DNA from: Linanthus parryae
Lineage: Eukaryota > Streptophyta > Magnoliopsida > Ericales > Polemoniaceae
NCBI GenBank assembly: GCA_023055425.1
Contig: JALGPY010000014.1
Span: 250,501-314,500, forward strand
Length of the DNA: 64,000 nucleotides
Direction of reading: 5' to 3'
A program made the translations under genes and the position numbers. How positions within the stretch are numbered: position 1 is the first letter of the stretch; each line of letters begins with the position of its first letter. The notes below the pieces were generated by a model. That model saw only the letters and a list, made by a program, of their open reading frames with translations. It searched no databases and was not told the DNA's origin. Of the stretch, positions 12,740 to 23,699 are shown piece by piece.

Positions 12740-13534
12740 GGACAAAGATCTTGTTATAATTTGAATTCTTTTACATATTTTATGTATACATGTTTTCATT
12801 GTTTTCATTGCTGTGTACAACTACAGCTTCTACCTGTGCCATTTTCTTCCTCTAAAGGATAACTGTTTAAGAAATAGTAGAAGTTAAACTGAATAGGCAC
12901 GTGCAGCGCATGGACATCTCATTAGCATTGGAAGACCTAGAAACCCAAGTGAAAGGGGAGAACGATGGAACTTGAAAAAATTGCCTGAATTTGCCAGTGA
13001 AGTATTAAAGGTGGCCATATGTGTCACAATGCTCTAATAGGGTGGATTAAACTTATTGCTTGAAAATAAAAATAAGAACTTATTGCTTGGCATGAAAGAG
13101 ATTTTATTAATTTAAAGAAATTGTAGAACACATTTGTGCACAGATCAGTAGCAGGAAAATAAGTTTTTCGCTACATAGTCATATCATTATTAATTGTCAG
13201 GATGGAATTGAGGACAAGTCTGAGCCGATCCCACTCCAAATAAGTGACTTTGATGTCAGACATCTAGGCGCTAAAATTGAAGAAAAATGGGGGTAATGTT
13301 AGAAAGCCCAATTATAAGATGGTTTGGCTTTTTTTGTGTATTTTAAAGTGATAAGACCAATTATAATAAAAGTGGGTTTACGTATTTTAAAATGATATAC
13401 TAATTATAGGATGGGTTGGATATCTTTTCTCAGGAGCTCCATCCAAACCCATATTTCTTGAGACTTTATACACATTCTTTTTTCGTTTTACATTCACTCT
13501 TTAAAATACGCAAAGCCCACGTGCACCTTACTAG

Positions 13535-14475
13535 TAATAAAAAGTGGCTGAACAAGTTGTGGAACCAAAAAATCACAAAGAAATGTCTACTTACAGTTTG
13601 GAGATGTTGGCTTGACTCTCTTGCCACAAGGACAAGCATCACCAATTTAATCCTTCGATCTCCCCAATTTGTCCAATCTGCAAAGAAAATAAAGAGTCAG
13701 TAACCCACATCTTCATGGAGTGTAAGACAACAACAAAGCTTTGGACCCTGCACTCGATCAAAACTCAATCGCGAAATTTGTTGTTGCAGTTTGGTTGCTC
13801 TGGTTTAACAGAAACCAATTTGTGTTCGAGAATAAGAAGATATCAGCGGAGGAACTTAGGACGAGTGTCGAAGAATACTTATCTGAGATCGGTACCGAGA
13901 AGGAGAAACAAGTTGGGAGATCAGATCATCTTAAAGCTCCGACCTGTAAATGGAGACCACCTTCACCATGATGGGTCAAATTCAACTAAGATGGGTCTTG
14001 GATTGACTCACATAAAGCAGGGATTGGATTTGTAGCTCGTAATGACAAAGGAAAGTATCTCATGGGAGGAGTGATGGCCACTACGACGGCGACCACACTG
14101 CTCTCTTCGGATGCTCAAGCTCTCTTGTTAGCAGTAAAGGTAGCGATCTCATGAGGTGAAATACGAGTCATCTTCGAAGCTGACTCTTCGGTGCTGGTAC
14201 AGAGAACTCGAGAAATGGAGATGGAAATGAATTCAGACGCATCGGGAACGGGACAGGTTATTGAAGACATTATTGCATCCACCAACAACTTGGAGGAACC
14301 AATACTTCAGTACAACCAACAATGGACGTACATCAAACATAGTTGCACACATGTTTGCTCAGAAGGTCCTCACATGCCCAAAATTTAAGTATTTGGCAAG
14401 ATTTTGAACCCAATTGGGTTAGCAACTTCATTCACATTGATGTAAATGATTTAAACAGTGATCAATAGATGAAAG
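13535..14475 (+). pseudogene. LINE fragment, right part: zf-RVT zinc domain and RNase H
   Basis: This continues the fragment that ends at 5196 in the same register. NKKWLNKLWNQKI starts at 13536, and after a frameshift near 13665 the zinc-binding CPICKENKESVTHIFMEC follows (13670-13725). An RNase H (RVT_3) domain occupies about 13965-14460: AGIGFVARNDKGKYLMGG, SSDAQALLLAVKVA, a stop near 14153, VIFEADSSVLVQ, then RTSNIVAHMFAQ in another frame and WQDFEPNWVSNFIHID near 14394-14440. Several stops and frame changes show it is inactive. The coding part ends at about 14469, and no long poly(A) tail is seen. Confidence 0.85.
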
Positions 14476-14566
14476 TTTTTTCCTAAAATAAAGAAAGCGG
14501 TAGCCAATACTGGGGAAGGAAAGAATTTGATGAAGAGTTTGATGAAAATTAAAAAAGAGTGGTGAT

Positions 14567-14767
14567 CTCATGGGAATTCTCCTGTGGTAACTCCCATAAG
14601 AATCCCATGCCGCACAATATGAAACACTCAATCATTACTACATTTTGATCATATGATTGAAAGTAAGAATTAATTAACGTTTAATGAACAAAAAGATTGA
14701 GCACTGTGTATTTCATATTGTGCCACGTAAGGTTCTTATGGGAGTTACCACATGAGCGTCCCATGAG
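14567..14767. mobile_element. Fold-back MITE, about 200 bp
   Basis: The two arms are inverted copies: the left arm has CTCATGGGA, GTGGTAACTCCCATAAGAA and GCACAATATGAAA, and each appears as its reverse complement in the right arm (14700-14767). The centre is AT-rich. There is no coding potential. Superfamily not assigned. Confidence 0.7.
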
Positions 14768-15168
14768 CACAATACAAAATTAAAAAATATATTATCAAAA
14801 CATAAAAAACAGTATATCACTACTAGAAATGGAGAACTGTAGTCAATAGTGGAGAAGGAAAGAGATTGATAACATAATGAAAATTAATTGATAACATTAC
14901 AAAATTAACGATTATCATTTTCAAATGATAGAAATCTAGAAATCGGCAGTCAATACATGGGAACGAAGAAATTTCATCCAAAAAAATCATGTTGAATGAA
15001 AACCCATATAATTATCGGCGTTGTTTGGGGAAAGTATCGGAAAACTTGATGTTAGTTCCCGAAAATTGATAGTCAATAAGGAACTTTTTCGAAAAGAATA
15101 CATCGGAAGGAAGACCCATATAATTTCAGGCTTTTTGGGGGGAAACAAACAGGAAGCCTATGATTTTT

Positions 15169-15361
15169 GAGAAAGTATTCATTGGGGCTAGCCCCACCAC
15201 TGTGGCATGCCTGCGTGGTGGGGCGCACCATTCAATTTTTGACAAACAAGCAAAATTGGTGGGTTATATCTGACTAATGCATATTTGTCAAATGTTGAAT
15301 GGCGCGCCCCACCACGTAGGCATGCCACAGTGGTGGGGCTAGCCCCAAAGAATACTTTCTC
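15169..15361. mobile_element. Mutator-like MITE, 193 bp, with perfect 9-bp target duplication
   Basis: Long, almost perfect terminal inverted repeats begin GAGAAAGTATTC and include GGGGCTAGCCCCACCACTGT, mirrored at the right end. The 9-bp direct repeat ATGATTTTT flanks both sides (15160-15168 and 15362-15370). A 9-bp duplication with long inverted repeats is characteristic of Mutator-family elements. The GC-rich arms stand out in AT-rich surroundings, and the whole element would fold into one stable hairpin. Confidence 0.85.
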
Positions 15362-15370
15362 ATGATTTTT

Positions 15371-15910
15371 ATATAATTAGGCAGGGACATTTCTCAATAT
15401 CCGAAAATTTTAAGCTTCATTTCCTTTATATTGTGTCAAAAAAATCAGTGTTTGCAACTTCTTCAATAATTTTCTTCTCCCACTACTTCTCTTATCTCCC
15501 AGTGATGGACGATAGTCAGGAACGGAGAGACCGTTGTAAGTTAGCTCGCTTGACGTCCAAGAGAAAATTACAAGAGGAAAGACATGCCCTCAGATTCGGT
15601 GAGTTTCTAAAAATAACCATCTAAGCATTTTATATACGATTTCTGACAATAATCGTTGTGTATATGTGATGTTCTCATGACCGCTACCGAAAGCATACAC
15701 TTGCGCGAAAGAGTTATCCGTTATCCCCGTATAGGTAATACTACAGAACGAATAAGTTATTTCACTTATTTTCATATATACATATATATATATATATATA
15801 AATTAATAAATGTTTGAGGGTACTGGTGATCGTTTACACCATTGGAATGATAATTTAGTCCTTAGAAATATGGATTTGTTGAATAGGTAAAAACTAATGG
15901 AGGGCTACTG
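15371..15910. other. Intergenic stretch with one small open frame and a TA microsatellite
   Basis: A 63-codon open frame (15433-15624, +) includes the charged segment ERRDRCKLARLTSKRKLQEE. It has no recognised relatives and is probably incidental or a degraded fragment. A (TA)n tract lies at about 15776-15800. Nothing else is supported. Confidence 0.4.
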
Positions 15911-15915
15911 TTAAA

Positions 15916-16842
15916 TGTTGGAAAAAGGTTTTTGAGATGGGTATTTTATACCCGACTTTGAGTTTAATTATAATCCGGCTCATATACGAGTTAACAACAC
16001 CAATTGCATCATCGTGTAGAGGGCAACTTGGTGGTCGTTGCGATAACTCATTTGTCAAAAACCATTAAGGAATGAATGATCAAATCATGCTCTCAAAATG
16101 AGTTCATGAGCAAAAAATTTGTGTTGGAAAGAAAATAGAACCACATCTTGGTTCAAGGGAGAAGATGAAGTACTTATCTACTTCAAGGTTGGACCTTAAG
16201 GGCACGCCCTTTGGGTGGAGCACATTTTGTGCAGGAGAGAGGACCTAGACAATGGTCGAACCACCACACGCGCGCGCGCGCCTCCGCCGCCGTTCGGCCG
16301 GCCCGGTCTCGGGTTCGGGCAGGGACGTTAGTTTCTTTTTGGGCCAGAAATTAATTAATTATTTTAATTAATAATTAATATTATTATGTTAATTAATTAA
16401 CAGAACAGTTGTTAATTAACAGAACGGTTACAACCGTTCTGTTTTCTGAACAGTCAACGGTTGTAACCGTTCGGCCCGACAGCCAACCGCCACCTTTCTC
16501 TCAATAAATTCAATGCCTTCTCCAGTTTTCGAACACAACCGAAATTTCACAGCATTCATTCTATCTCACAGCAACAGCAAACTTTCTCTACCAAGTTTCG
16601 GTTCGTCGGGCTTGGTGGTTACGTGCTTTCAACCCCGCGCCGGAAGACTTTTATCCTGGGAAACAGAAGACACTCGTCATAATAGCGGCTAATCTGTTTT
16701 AAGGAACCCGTACCCATTCATGTACGAGACTGTCTTCGACATTACCGCAGCGTTCGGGAAACTCTCAATCAGTAAGTTGTTTCAGTTTTATTTATTCAAT
16801 CTGTGTACACTAACTTGCAGAAACTCCAACATATTTTCTAAA
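15916..16842 (+). repeat. 5' LTR of the Copia element
   Basis: It corresponds to 21449-22421 and lacks about 38 bp found in the 3' copy (GTGGTGTGGTGGGTGGGTTG region). Features shared with the 3' LTR are a CGCGCGCG tract, AT-rich TTAATTAATTAA runs, and a dense cluster of AACGGTT / AACCGTT boxes near 16420-16475. The right border is inferred by alignment with the 3' LTR. Confidence 0.85.
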
Positions 16843-17095
16843 AATCTTAAAACAGATTATAGTTTCTGTAAGTTAATATACACAGTAACAGATTTCTATT
16901 TCAATCTGCTTCTGTCTCTTTACTTCGTTCTGCGATTATTAACCAGTTCCTTGCAGCAAAGTTTACATCTGTCAATACAGTTTCATCTGTATCAAAAATT
17001 TTGACAGATTATACTTAACAGTTCTCTGTTAATTGTCTTACTGATTAAGTCAGTACATTATTTTAGTCAGTTATTGACTGATTTCTCCATTTCAG
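16772..17095 (+). promoter_or_regulatory. Candidate leader intron crossing the 5' LTR/internal boundary
   Basis: A strong plant donor, GTAAGT, lies at 16772 inside the 5' LTR. A T-rich stretch ending TTTCAG lies at 17095, two bases before the gag start codon (17098). The 324-bp interval is T-rich and contains a plausible branch sequence (TTGACTGAT). Splicing would place gag close to the cap. This is inferred from signals only. Confidence 0.35.
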
Positions 17096-17097
17096 AA

Positions 17098-18250
17098 ATG
17101 GCAGAAAAAACAACTGAGAACCAAGAGGCTGGAACGTCTAGAAGACTGAGTCACCACACTGAGTCTCGCTAAATTTCTCAAAGAAGACGCTCCTTCTTGT
17201 CCTAAAGACGCGGATCAAGAAACTGTACAAACGGTCCAAGCATGGAATCATTCTGATTTCTTAGCAAGAAACTATGTACTAAATAGTTTAGATGACCAAT
17301 TGTATAATGTTTATTCTGCGGTCAAAACGGCAAAAGAACTTTGGCAGTCCCTTGAAAAGAAATATAAAACTGAGGACGCGGGCGCCAAAAAGTTTGTCGT
17401 TGAAAATTTTATGGAGTATAGGATGGTAGATTCTAGGGGCATTATGGCCCAAGTTCAGGAATTTCAATGTATAATTCATGATGTAATTGCAGAAAAGATG
17501 CATCTTCCTGAAGAATTCTTAGTCGGCGTCATGATTCACAAACTGCCACCGTCATGGAAGAATTACAAGAACTACCTCAAGCACAAGCGCAAGGAGATGT
17601 CAATGGAGGAACTAATCGTTCGGCTCCGCATCGAGGAAGGGAATCGACTTGCTCGCGACAGGCCCTCATCAAGCCAACAATCCAAAGTCAACGTCGTGGA
17701 AGAAAAGCCCAAGAACAATCTCAAGCAGAAACCTGACTCAAATCAGGCCGAGAAGAAGAAGTTCACCGGGAAGTGCCACAATTGTGGTAAAACAGGCCAC
17801 AAAATCAAGGACTGTCGCAAGAAAACGAAAACCCTTAAAGGGAAGAAACCGGAAGCACAACTAGCGGAAACTGACGATGAAGACAACTATGCCGCCGTCG
17901 TATCCGAAGTCAACCTTGCCGGAAGTAACCCTAAGGAGTGGTGGATTGATACGGGGGCTACCCGACACATTTGCTCCGATAAGAAGATGTTCTCGTCCTA
18001 CGAGGAAGTCGAAAACGAGGAACCTCTCTACATGGGGAATTCAGCCACATCCGCAATTAAAGGGAAAGGGAAGATAGCGCTGAAAATGACCTCGGGAAAG
18101 ACTATCACTCTTCATGATGTTCTCCATGTTCCGGATATACAGAAAAACTTAGTCTCGGGAGCTGTACTTAGCAAAAAAGGATTCAAACTAGTATTTGAGT
18201 CCGACAAGTTTGTATTGACTAAGTCGGGGGAATATCTTGGGAAAGGGTAG
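17098..18250 (+). pseudogene. Copia gag and protease, frameshifted near the N terminus
   Basis: The start codon at 17098 opens a short frame (MAEKTTENQEAGTSRRLS) that stops at 17172. The remaining Gag reads in another frame from about 17159: LSLAKFLKEDAPS, AWNHSDFLARNYVLNSL, then LEKKYKTEDAGAKKFVVENF. Comparison with the usual family layout suggests that about 30 residues around the expected tryptophan-rich N-terminal block are missing at this junction. Further on are the CCHC zinc knuckle CHNCGKTGHKIKDC (about 17776-17817) and the retroviral-type aspartic protease site WWIDTGATRHIC (about 17941-17976). The frame ends with a stop at 18248, where gag-pol normally continues. The product would form the particle and process the polyprotein, but this copy cannot make a complete one. 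Confidence 0.9.
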
Positions 18251-18990
18251 TTTAGAATGGGCTCTTCAAACTTAATGTATTGACTATGATTCCTACTATG
18301 AATAAGAAAGCAGCAGTTAATTACTTGTCGGAGTCCTCTTCTTGTTTATGGCATAATCGATTGGGTCATGTCAATTACAACTCCATTCGTAAATTGATGA
18401 AATTGGACCATCTTCCTAACGGAAGTATTGACTTAAACCACAAATGTGAAATTTGTGTCGAGGCTAAATTAGCTAAGAAATCGTTCAAACCAATTGGTAC
18501 GAAATCAACAAGTCCTCTCGAACTAATTCACACAGATATTTGTGATTTGAAGTTTGTGCAAACCAGGAATGGGAAGAAATACTTCATTACATTCATTGAC
18601 GACTATACTAAGTATTGTTACGTCTACTTATTACATAGTCGAGATGAAGCTTTGGACGCCTTCATGCAATACAAGTCCGAAGTGGAAAATCAACTTAACA
18701 AGAAGATTAAGATACTTCGGAGTGATCGTGGAGGGGAATATGATTCGCCTTTCATTGAAATATGCGCTGAAAATGGAATCATTCATCAAACATCGGCACC
18801 CTATACACCTCAACAAAATGGGGTTGCGGAAAGGAAAAATCGAACATTAAAGGAAATTCTAAACGCATTACTTTTGAGTTCAGGATTGCCTCAGAACTTG
18901 TGGGGGGGGAAGCTCTACTAAGCGCAAACTACATTCTAAATAGAATACCGAAAAAGAACTTCGACAAAACCCCATATGAGCTATGGAAAG
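18251..18990 (+). pseudogene. Copia integrase, interrupted by a homopolymer frameshift
   Basis: The GAG-pre-integrase HHCC zinc site is visible as LWHNRLGHVNYNSIRKL and CEICVEAK (about 18345-18475). The catalytic core follows with IHTDIC, FITFIDDYTKYCYVY, ILRSDRGGEYDSPF and YTPQQNGVAERKNRTLKE, which contains the DDE acidic residues. At the run of G at 18901-18909 the frame closes (18921) and the continuation (LLSANYILNRIPKKNFDKTP) sits in the next frame from about 18906. This looks like a single-base slip in a homopolymer. In an intact element this enzyme inserts the cDNA into the genome. Confidence 0.9.
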
Positions 18991-20859
18991 GTCGAACGCC
19001 CTCATACAAACACTTGCGAGTGTGGGGGTGTCTTGCAAATGTTGCGACCCCTCTACCGAAAAAGGTCAAGTTAGGACCTAAAACAATAGATTGCATCTTC
19101 ATTGGATATGCGGCTAATAGTAGTGCTCATCGATTTATGGTACACAAATCAGAAATACCAGACATTCACGAAAACACTATTATTGAGTCGGCCAATGCCT
19201 CCTTCTTCGAAGATATCTTTCCTTACAAAGTAAAGGAAGTACAAGAGTCTGGAAAACGGACGCATGAGACAGCCATTGGCAACGACCAAGAGGAAGAGGT
19301 AAGGCGGAGTAAACGAGCCAAAACGGCAAAAACTTTTGGATCTGAATTCCTAACATATTTAACGGAAAATGATCCAAAAAGTTACAAAGAAGCCATGTCT
19401 AGTGTTGATGCTCCATATTGGAAAGAGGCCATAAATAGCGAAATTGAGTCCATCTTACAAAATAATACTTGGGAATTAGTAGACATTCCGCAAGGCTCCA
19501 AGCCCCTAGGTTGTAAGTGGATCTTTAAGAAAAAGCTTAAACCCGATGGTACAATAGATAAGTACAAAGCGAGACTTGTCGCTAAAGGTTATAAGCAAAA
19601 GGAGGGGTTAGATTTCTTCGATACTTATTCTCCAGTGACGAGAATAACATCCATTCGAATGTTGATTGCAATGCTTCTATTTTCAATTTTGAAATTCATC
19701 AAATGGATGTTAAGACAGCTTTCCTAAACGGAGAATTGGAAGAGGAAATTTATATGGAGCAACCAGGAGGATTTAAAGTTCCAGGAACCGAAACCAAATA
19801 TTGTCGACTTAAGAAATCCCTCTAGAAAAATTCGATAAAGTCATAAAAGTTCATGGATTTCGAACAAATGAATGCGACAAATGTGTTTATTCCAAAACTG
19901 TCGCAAAGGAATGTGTCATAATATGTTTGTATGTCGATGACATGCTAATTATGGGGAGCAACAAGAAAATAATTCTTGATACAAAGAAGTTGTTGTCCAT
20001 CGGAATTGCTGATGTGATTTTAGGAATTAAAATCACAAAGACTGCTGAGGGCTATGGTCTTTCCCAATCTCATTATATCGAGAAAGTACTCGAAAAATTT
20101 GATAAAGGGAATAACGAACCGGTTACAACACCGGTAGATGTGAGTTTACATCTCGCTAAGAATCATGGCGAAAGTGTTCGACAATCAGAATATGCCCAAG
20201 TAATATGAAGCCTCATGTACATCATGAATTGTACAAGGCCGGACATCGCACAAGCTATCGGGAAGCTTAGTCGCTTCACTAGTAACCCTGGTAAGGATCA
20301 CTGGATAGCATTAACTCGAGTATTAAGGTATCTTCGATACACTAAAAATTTGGGATTACAATACTCGAACTATCCAGCTGTCATGGAAGGATATTGTGAT
20401 GCCAATTGGATCTCCGATTCAAGAGATTCTAAATCCACGAGTGGATATGTCTTCACTCTTGGAGGAGCGGCAATATGTTGGAAATCTTCAAAGCAGACGT
20501 GCATTGCAAGGTCTACTATGGAAGTAGAATTCATAGTGTTAGACAAGGCAGGGGAAGAAGTAGAATGGCTTCGCCATTTCCTCGAAGATATCCCAACATG
20601 GCCAAAACCCGTGCCTCCTATTTGCATTCATTGCGACAGCCAATCTGCGATAGGTAGAGCACAAAGTAGCATGTATAATGGTAAGTCTAGACATATACGT
20701 CGGAGACATAATACCATTAGGCAACTTCTCTCAAGAGGTATTATATCGATCGATTACGTAAAGTCAAAAGAAAACATAGCGGATCCGTTGACTAAAGGTT
20801 TATCGAGAGAATTAGTTGCGAGTTCGTCAAGGGGAATGGGATTAAAGCCAATCTCGTAA
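18991..20859 (+). pseudogene. Copia reverse transcriptase and RNase H with internal deletions
   Basis: Reverse transcriptase blocks: [55 protein letters not shown] (to about 19630). A frameshift near 19680 follows, then [20 protein letters not shown]. At about 19820 the KKSL block ends in a stop and joins directly to EKFDKVIK, losing the usual SLYGLKQ segment. The active-site YVDDML is at 19930-19947. Another small gap lies near 20000 (KKLLS then IGIADVILG). A stop at 20206-20208 precedes the RNase H part, [20 protein letters not shown] through [34 protein letters not shown]. Clean deletions rather than random decay dominate. Confidence 0.9.
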
Positions 20860-21448
20860 AGAGTTGCACGTAGCGGCAAACCCAACCTAGGTGACTGGAG
20901 ATCCCAAGAACTAGGTTCTAAAGGGACAACCCAACTACCAGTGCAAATAAATAAATCACTCACCCGGAAATAAAGTTTCCAAATCCATACCTAGGACGAA
21001 CATCGAGTGATAGGGACAGGGTAAGCAAAAAAGGCTTTTAATGAGACCATACCTTAAAGGATTTAAGGAGAGTATGTAGGATACTCGATATGTGTCTCAC
21101 CTATGTGGGTAGGAACGGGCCGGTTCTAGGAGGATGATGTGGCTATCTCCTCTAAGTCTACTCATGAAACCAGGACAGTGTTTCAAGGCCAAAATGAACA
21201 CAACCATGATAACCAAATTTGGATAGGTCCATTAATTGTGTGGTTGCTATCGACTAGGTATACACCGCGGCAAGCAGTTCAAGGCGTTTTGTTCACTGGC
21301 AAGCCAGTATACCCTATAGCATCTCACTAAGGAAAAAGTTCAAATTCTATGACTACTTTTCCTTAAGCAATTAATGAACCACTTGAGATAGTTAACCACC
21401 ACTTGGCATTTTCAGCATTAGCGCTAATTTGTCATTCATGTGGGGGAT
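20860..21448 (+). other. 3' untranslated region and polypurine tract of the Copia element
   Basis: The sequence is non-coding between the RNase H stop and the 3' LTR. It contains CAACCTAGGTGACTGGAGAT and short direct motifs typical of this Copia lineage's 3' untranslated region. The polypurine tract TGTGGGGGA at about 21439-21447 would prime plus-strand synthesis. Confidence 0.7.
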
Positions 21449-22421
21449 TTTTGGAAAAAGGTTTTTGAGATGGGTATTTTATACCCGACTTTGAGTTCAA
21501 TTATAATCCGGCTCATACACGAGTTAACAACACCAATTGCATCATCGTGTAGAGGGCAACTTGGTGGTCGTTGCGATAACTCATTTGTCTAAAACCATTA
21601 AGGAATGAATGATCAAATCATGCTCTCAAAATGAGTTCATGAGCAAACAATTTGTGTTGGAAAGAAAATAGAACCACATCTTAGTTCAAGGGAGAAGATG
21701 AAGTACTTATCTACTTCAAGGTTGAACCTTAAGGGCACGCCCTTTGGGTGGAGCACATTTTGTGCAGGAGAGAGGACCTCGACAATGTTGGAACCACCAC
21801 ACGCGCGCGCGCGCGCCGCCGCCGCCGTCCGTCCGGCCGTCTCGGGTTCGGGCACGGGCCGGGACGTGGTGTGGTGGGTGGGTTGGGCTGAGTAGTTAGT
21901 TGAAGCCGATTTCTTTTTGGGCCAGAAACTAATTAATTATTTTAATTAATAATTAATATTATTATGTTAATTAATTAACAGAACAGTTGTTAATTAACAG
22001 AACGGTTACAACCGTTCTGTTTTCTGAACAGTCAAACGTTGTAATCGTTCGGCCGACAGCCAAGCGCCACCTTTCTCTCAGTAAATTCAATGCCTTCTCC
22101 AGTTTTCGAACACAACCGAAATTTCACAGCATTCATTCTATCTCACAGCAACAGCAAACTTTCTCTACCAAGTTTCGGTTCGTCGGGCTTGGTGGTTACG
22201 TGCTTTCAACCACCGCGTCGAAAGACTTTTATCCGGGGAAACAGAAGCCACTCGTCATAACATCGGCTAATCTATTTTAAGGAACCCGTACCCATTCATG
22301 TACGAGACTGTCTTCGACATCACAGCAGCGTTCGGGAAACTCTCAATCAGTAGGTTGTTTCAGTTTTATTTATTCAATCTGTGTACACTAACTTGCAGAA
22401 ACTCCAACATATATTCTAACA
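21449..22421 (+). repeat. 3' LTR of the Copia element
   Basis: A direct repeat of 15916-16842, ending CTAACA and followed by the TTAAA target duplication. It retains about 38 bp missing from the 5' copy. It begins TTTTGG rather than TGTTGG, so the first dinucleotide has mutated. Confidence 0.88.
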
Positions 22422-22426
22422 TTAAA

Positions 22427-23690
22427 TTAGTTTGACCTATTGATTGTTCATGTTTCTTAGGCAAACCCAAACTCAGAAGATTAATGTTACCACTAATAAC
22501 TTCGAAGTCATCTTTATGAGAAAAACGAAGGCGGGTGAGCACTTTGTTGGAGCCACTCATAATCCCTCTATAAAGAACAAAGTTATATAACTTCATGTTT
22601 ATGCCTCATGTGATTATCCTCACTATATTTTTTTTAAAATTCTTACGCTACAACAGTATATAACTTAGGTTAATTTTTGGTATAATGGAACTTGAATATT
22701 CAGGTGTCCCATTTCTTTGAGGTGGCGATATTCGTGTCTGTATCAAATGATAATCTTTGGAACGAGGCATGCAACAACTATAGCAGGAGTATCAGAACCT
22801 ACACCAGTAACGAAAGGAATGTTTGCACAGGTTGAAAAATACATGCCCATTGCCACAGTATATATAAATGTACATAGATATTTTGTTGTGAAAGAATCTT
22901 ACTTGATGTTATTCTTACGACTCCAACTCATTAAAGTTTCATGTCAATAGATATCTATTTACAGTAACTATCAAAGATTCAACTGGGTTTAAGAGACTAC
23001 AAGTCTTCAATAAACAAGCTAGGATAATTCTAAGGAATCGTGCCGACAATTTGACATGTTTACTCATATTGGTATTGTCCATTATCACTCTTAATTTGGG
23101 CTATTTTCAATTGAATTATTTTATGCAATGCTCAATTCACTTTTTTTAAACAGGATTCTTCTGAAAATTGATGCAAGATCATATTCAAAGTTGCATTAAC
23201 CATTCATACACTTTTATTATTAAAGCACCTTCTGGGGGGATGGAAGATAATGATTATAAATGTTTTTCCGGTTCTCCCTGTCGACCGGGCTGATGGATGC
23301 TTCTATTTGTTTGGACCAATTAAACAAAAAAATGAAAGATATCACATATTTGTCTTGCTTACATTTCAATTTCTTCAATTTGAAATAAAATAACTTTTAC
23401 TTACTTTATTATTTACTGACAATTATGTCATTTGTGATGCAAGAAAATCTACATTAGGACCGGCCTCATAGAAGTCATTTAAGTTTTACTCTCATTTAGC
23501 GGAATGTGATGCTAGATGTTTTATATTTATTTTTATGTAGTTTTTTAACAACATAAGTCATCAATTGTTTCAGTGACATCAATGTTAATTTTTATTTAAA
23601 CTTTCGCCGTGAAAAGCTAGTTCCAACACCATATAAAAATAGTTTGTCTAAAAGACATACACTTCTAGAGAAGAAAATACGAACTCGGGA
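22427..23690. other. Intergenic stretch, nothing recognised
   Basis: AT-rich DNA without a supported gene. Short open frames here lack family resemblance and splice context. Confidence 0.4.
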
Positions 23691-23699
23691 CCCTTGGGC

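Larger units (their letters stand above)
5197..13534 (+). mobile_element. Non-autonomous Helitron, 8338 bp, inserted in a LINE
   Basis: The left end reads TCTTTACTATCTTAAAAG, matching the plant Helitron 5' consensus TCTMTACTA. The right end is CTTACTAG. Host bases on either side are A (5196) and T (13535), the A/T target preference of Helitrons, and there is no target duplication. Removing the segment rejoins the LINE reading frame within one codon (CA + T, His). No Rep/helicase coding sequence is visible, so mobility would need help from another copy. It contains exon-like fragments, a CACTA element (8982-11763), a MITE (12421-12739) and a short minisatellite. The expected hairpin before CTAG is weak; nearby there is an imperfect inverted repeat (13373-13391 with 13501-13520). 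Confidence 0.82.
15916..22421 (+). mobile_element. Ty1/Copia LTR retrotransposon, 6.5 kb, both LTRs present, coding region broken
   Basis: The LTRs at both ends are in direct orientation. The element starts TGTTGG and ends TAACA, flanked by the 5-bp target duplication TTAAA (15911-15915 and 22422-22426). Internal order is gag, protease, integrase, reverse transcriptase, RNase H, which is the Copia order. A purine tract TGTGGGGGA ends two bases before the 3' LTR. A usual tRNA-Met primer site (TGGTATCAGAGC) is not found after the 5' LTR. Frameshifts and several internal deletions make it non-autonomous. LTR similarity is high by eye, with scattered substitutions and one indel of about 38 bp, so the insertion is younger than the Copia copy at 1-4 kb. 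Confidence 0.92.

Noticed and set aside
13521..13534. A clear terminal hairpin expected before the Helitron CTAG
   Set aside because: Only short palindromes (CACGTG, GTGCAC) are visible and no convincing stem-loop forms. The Helitron call rests on both termini, the A/T site and frame rejoining instead.
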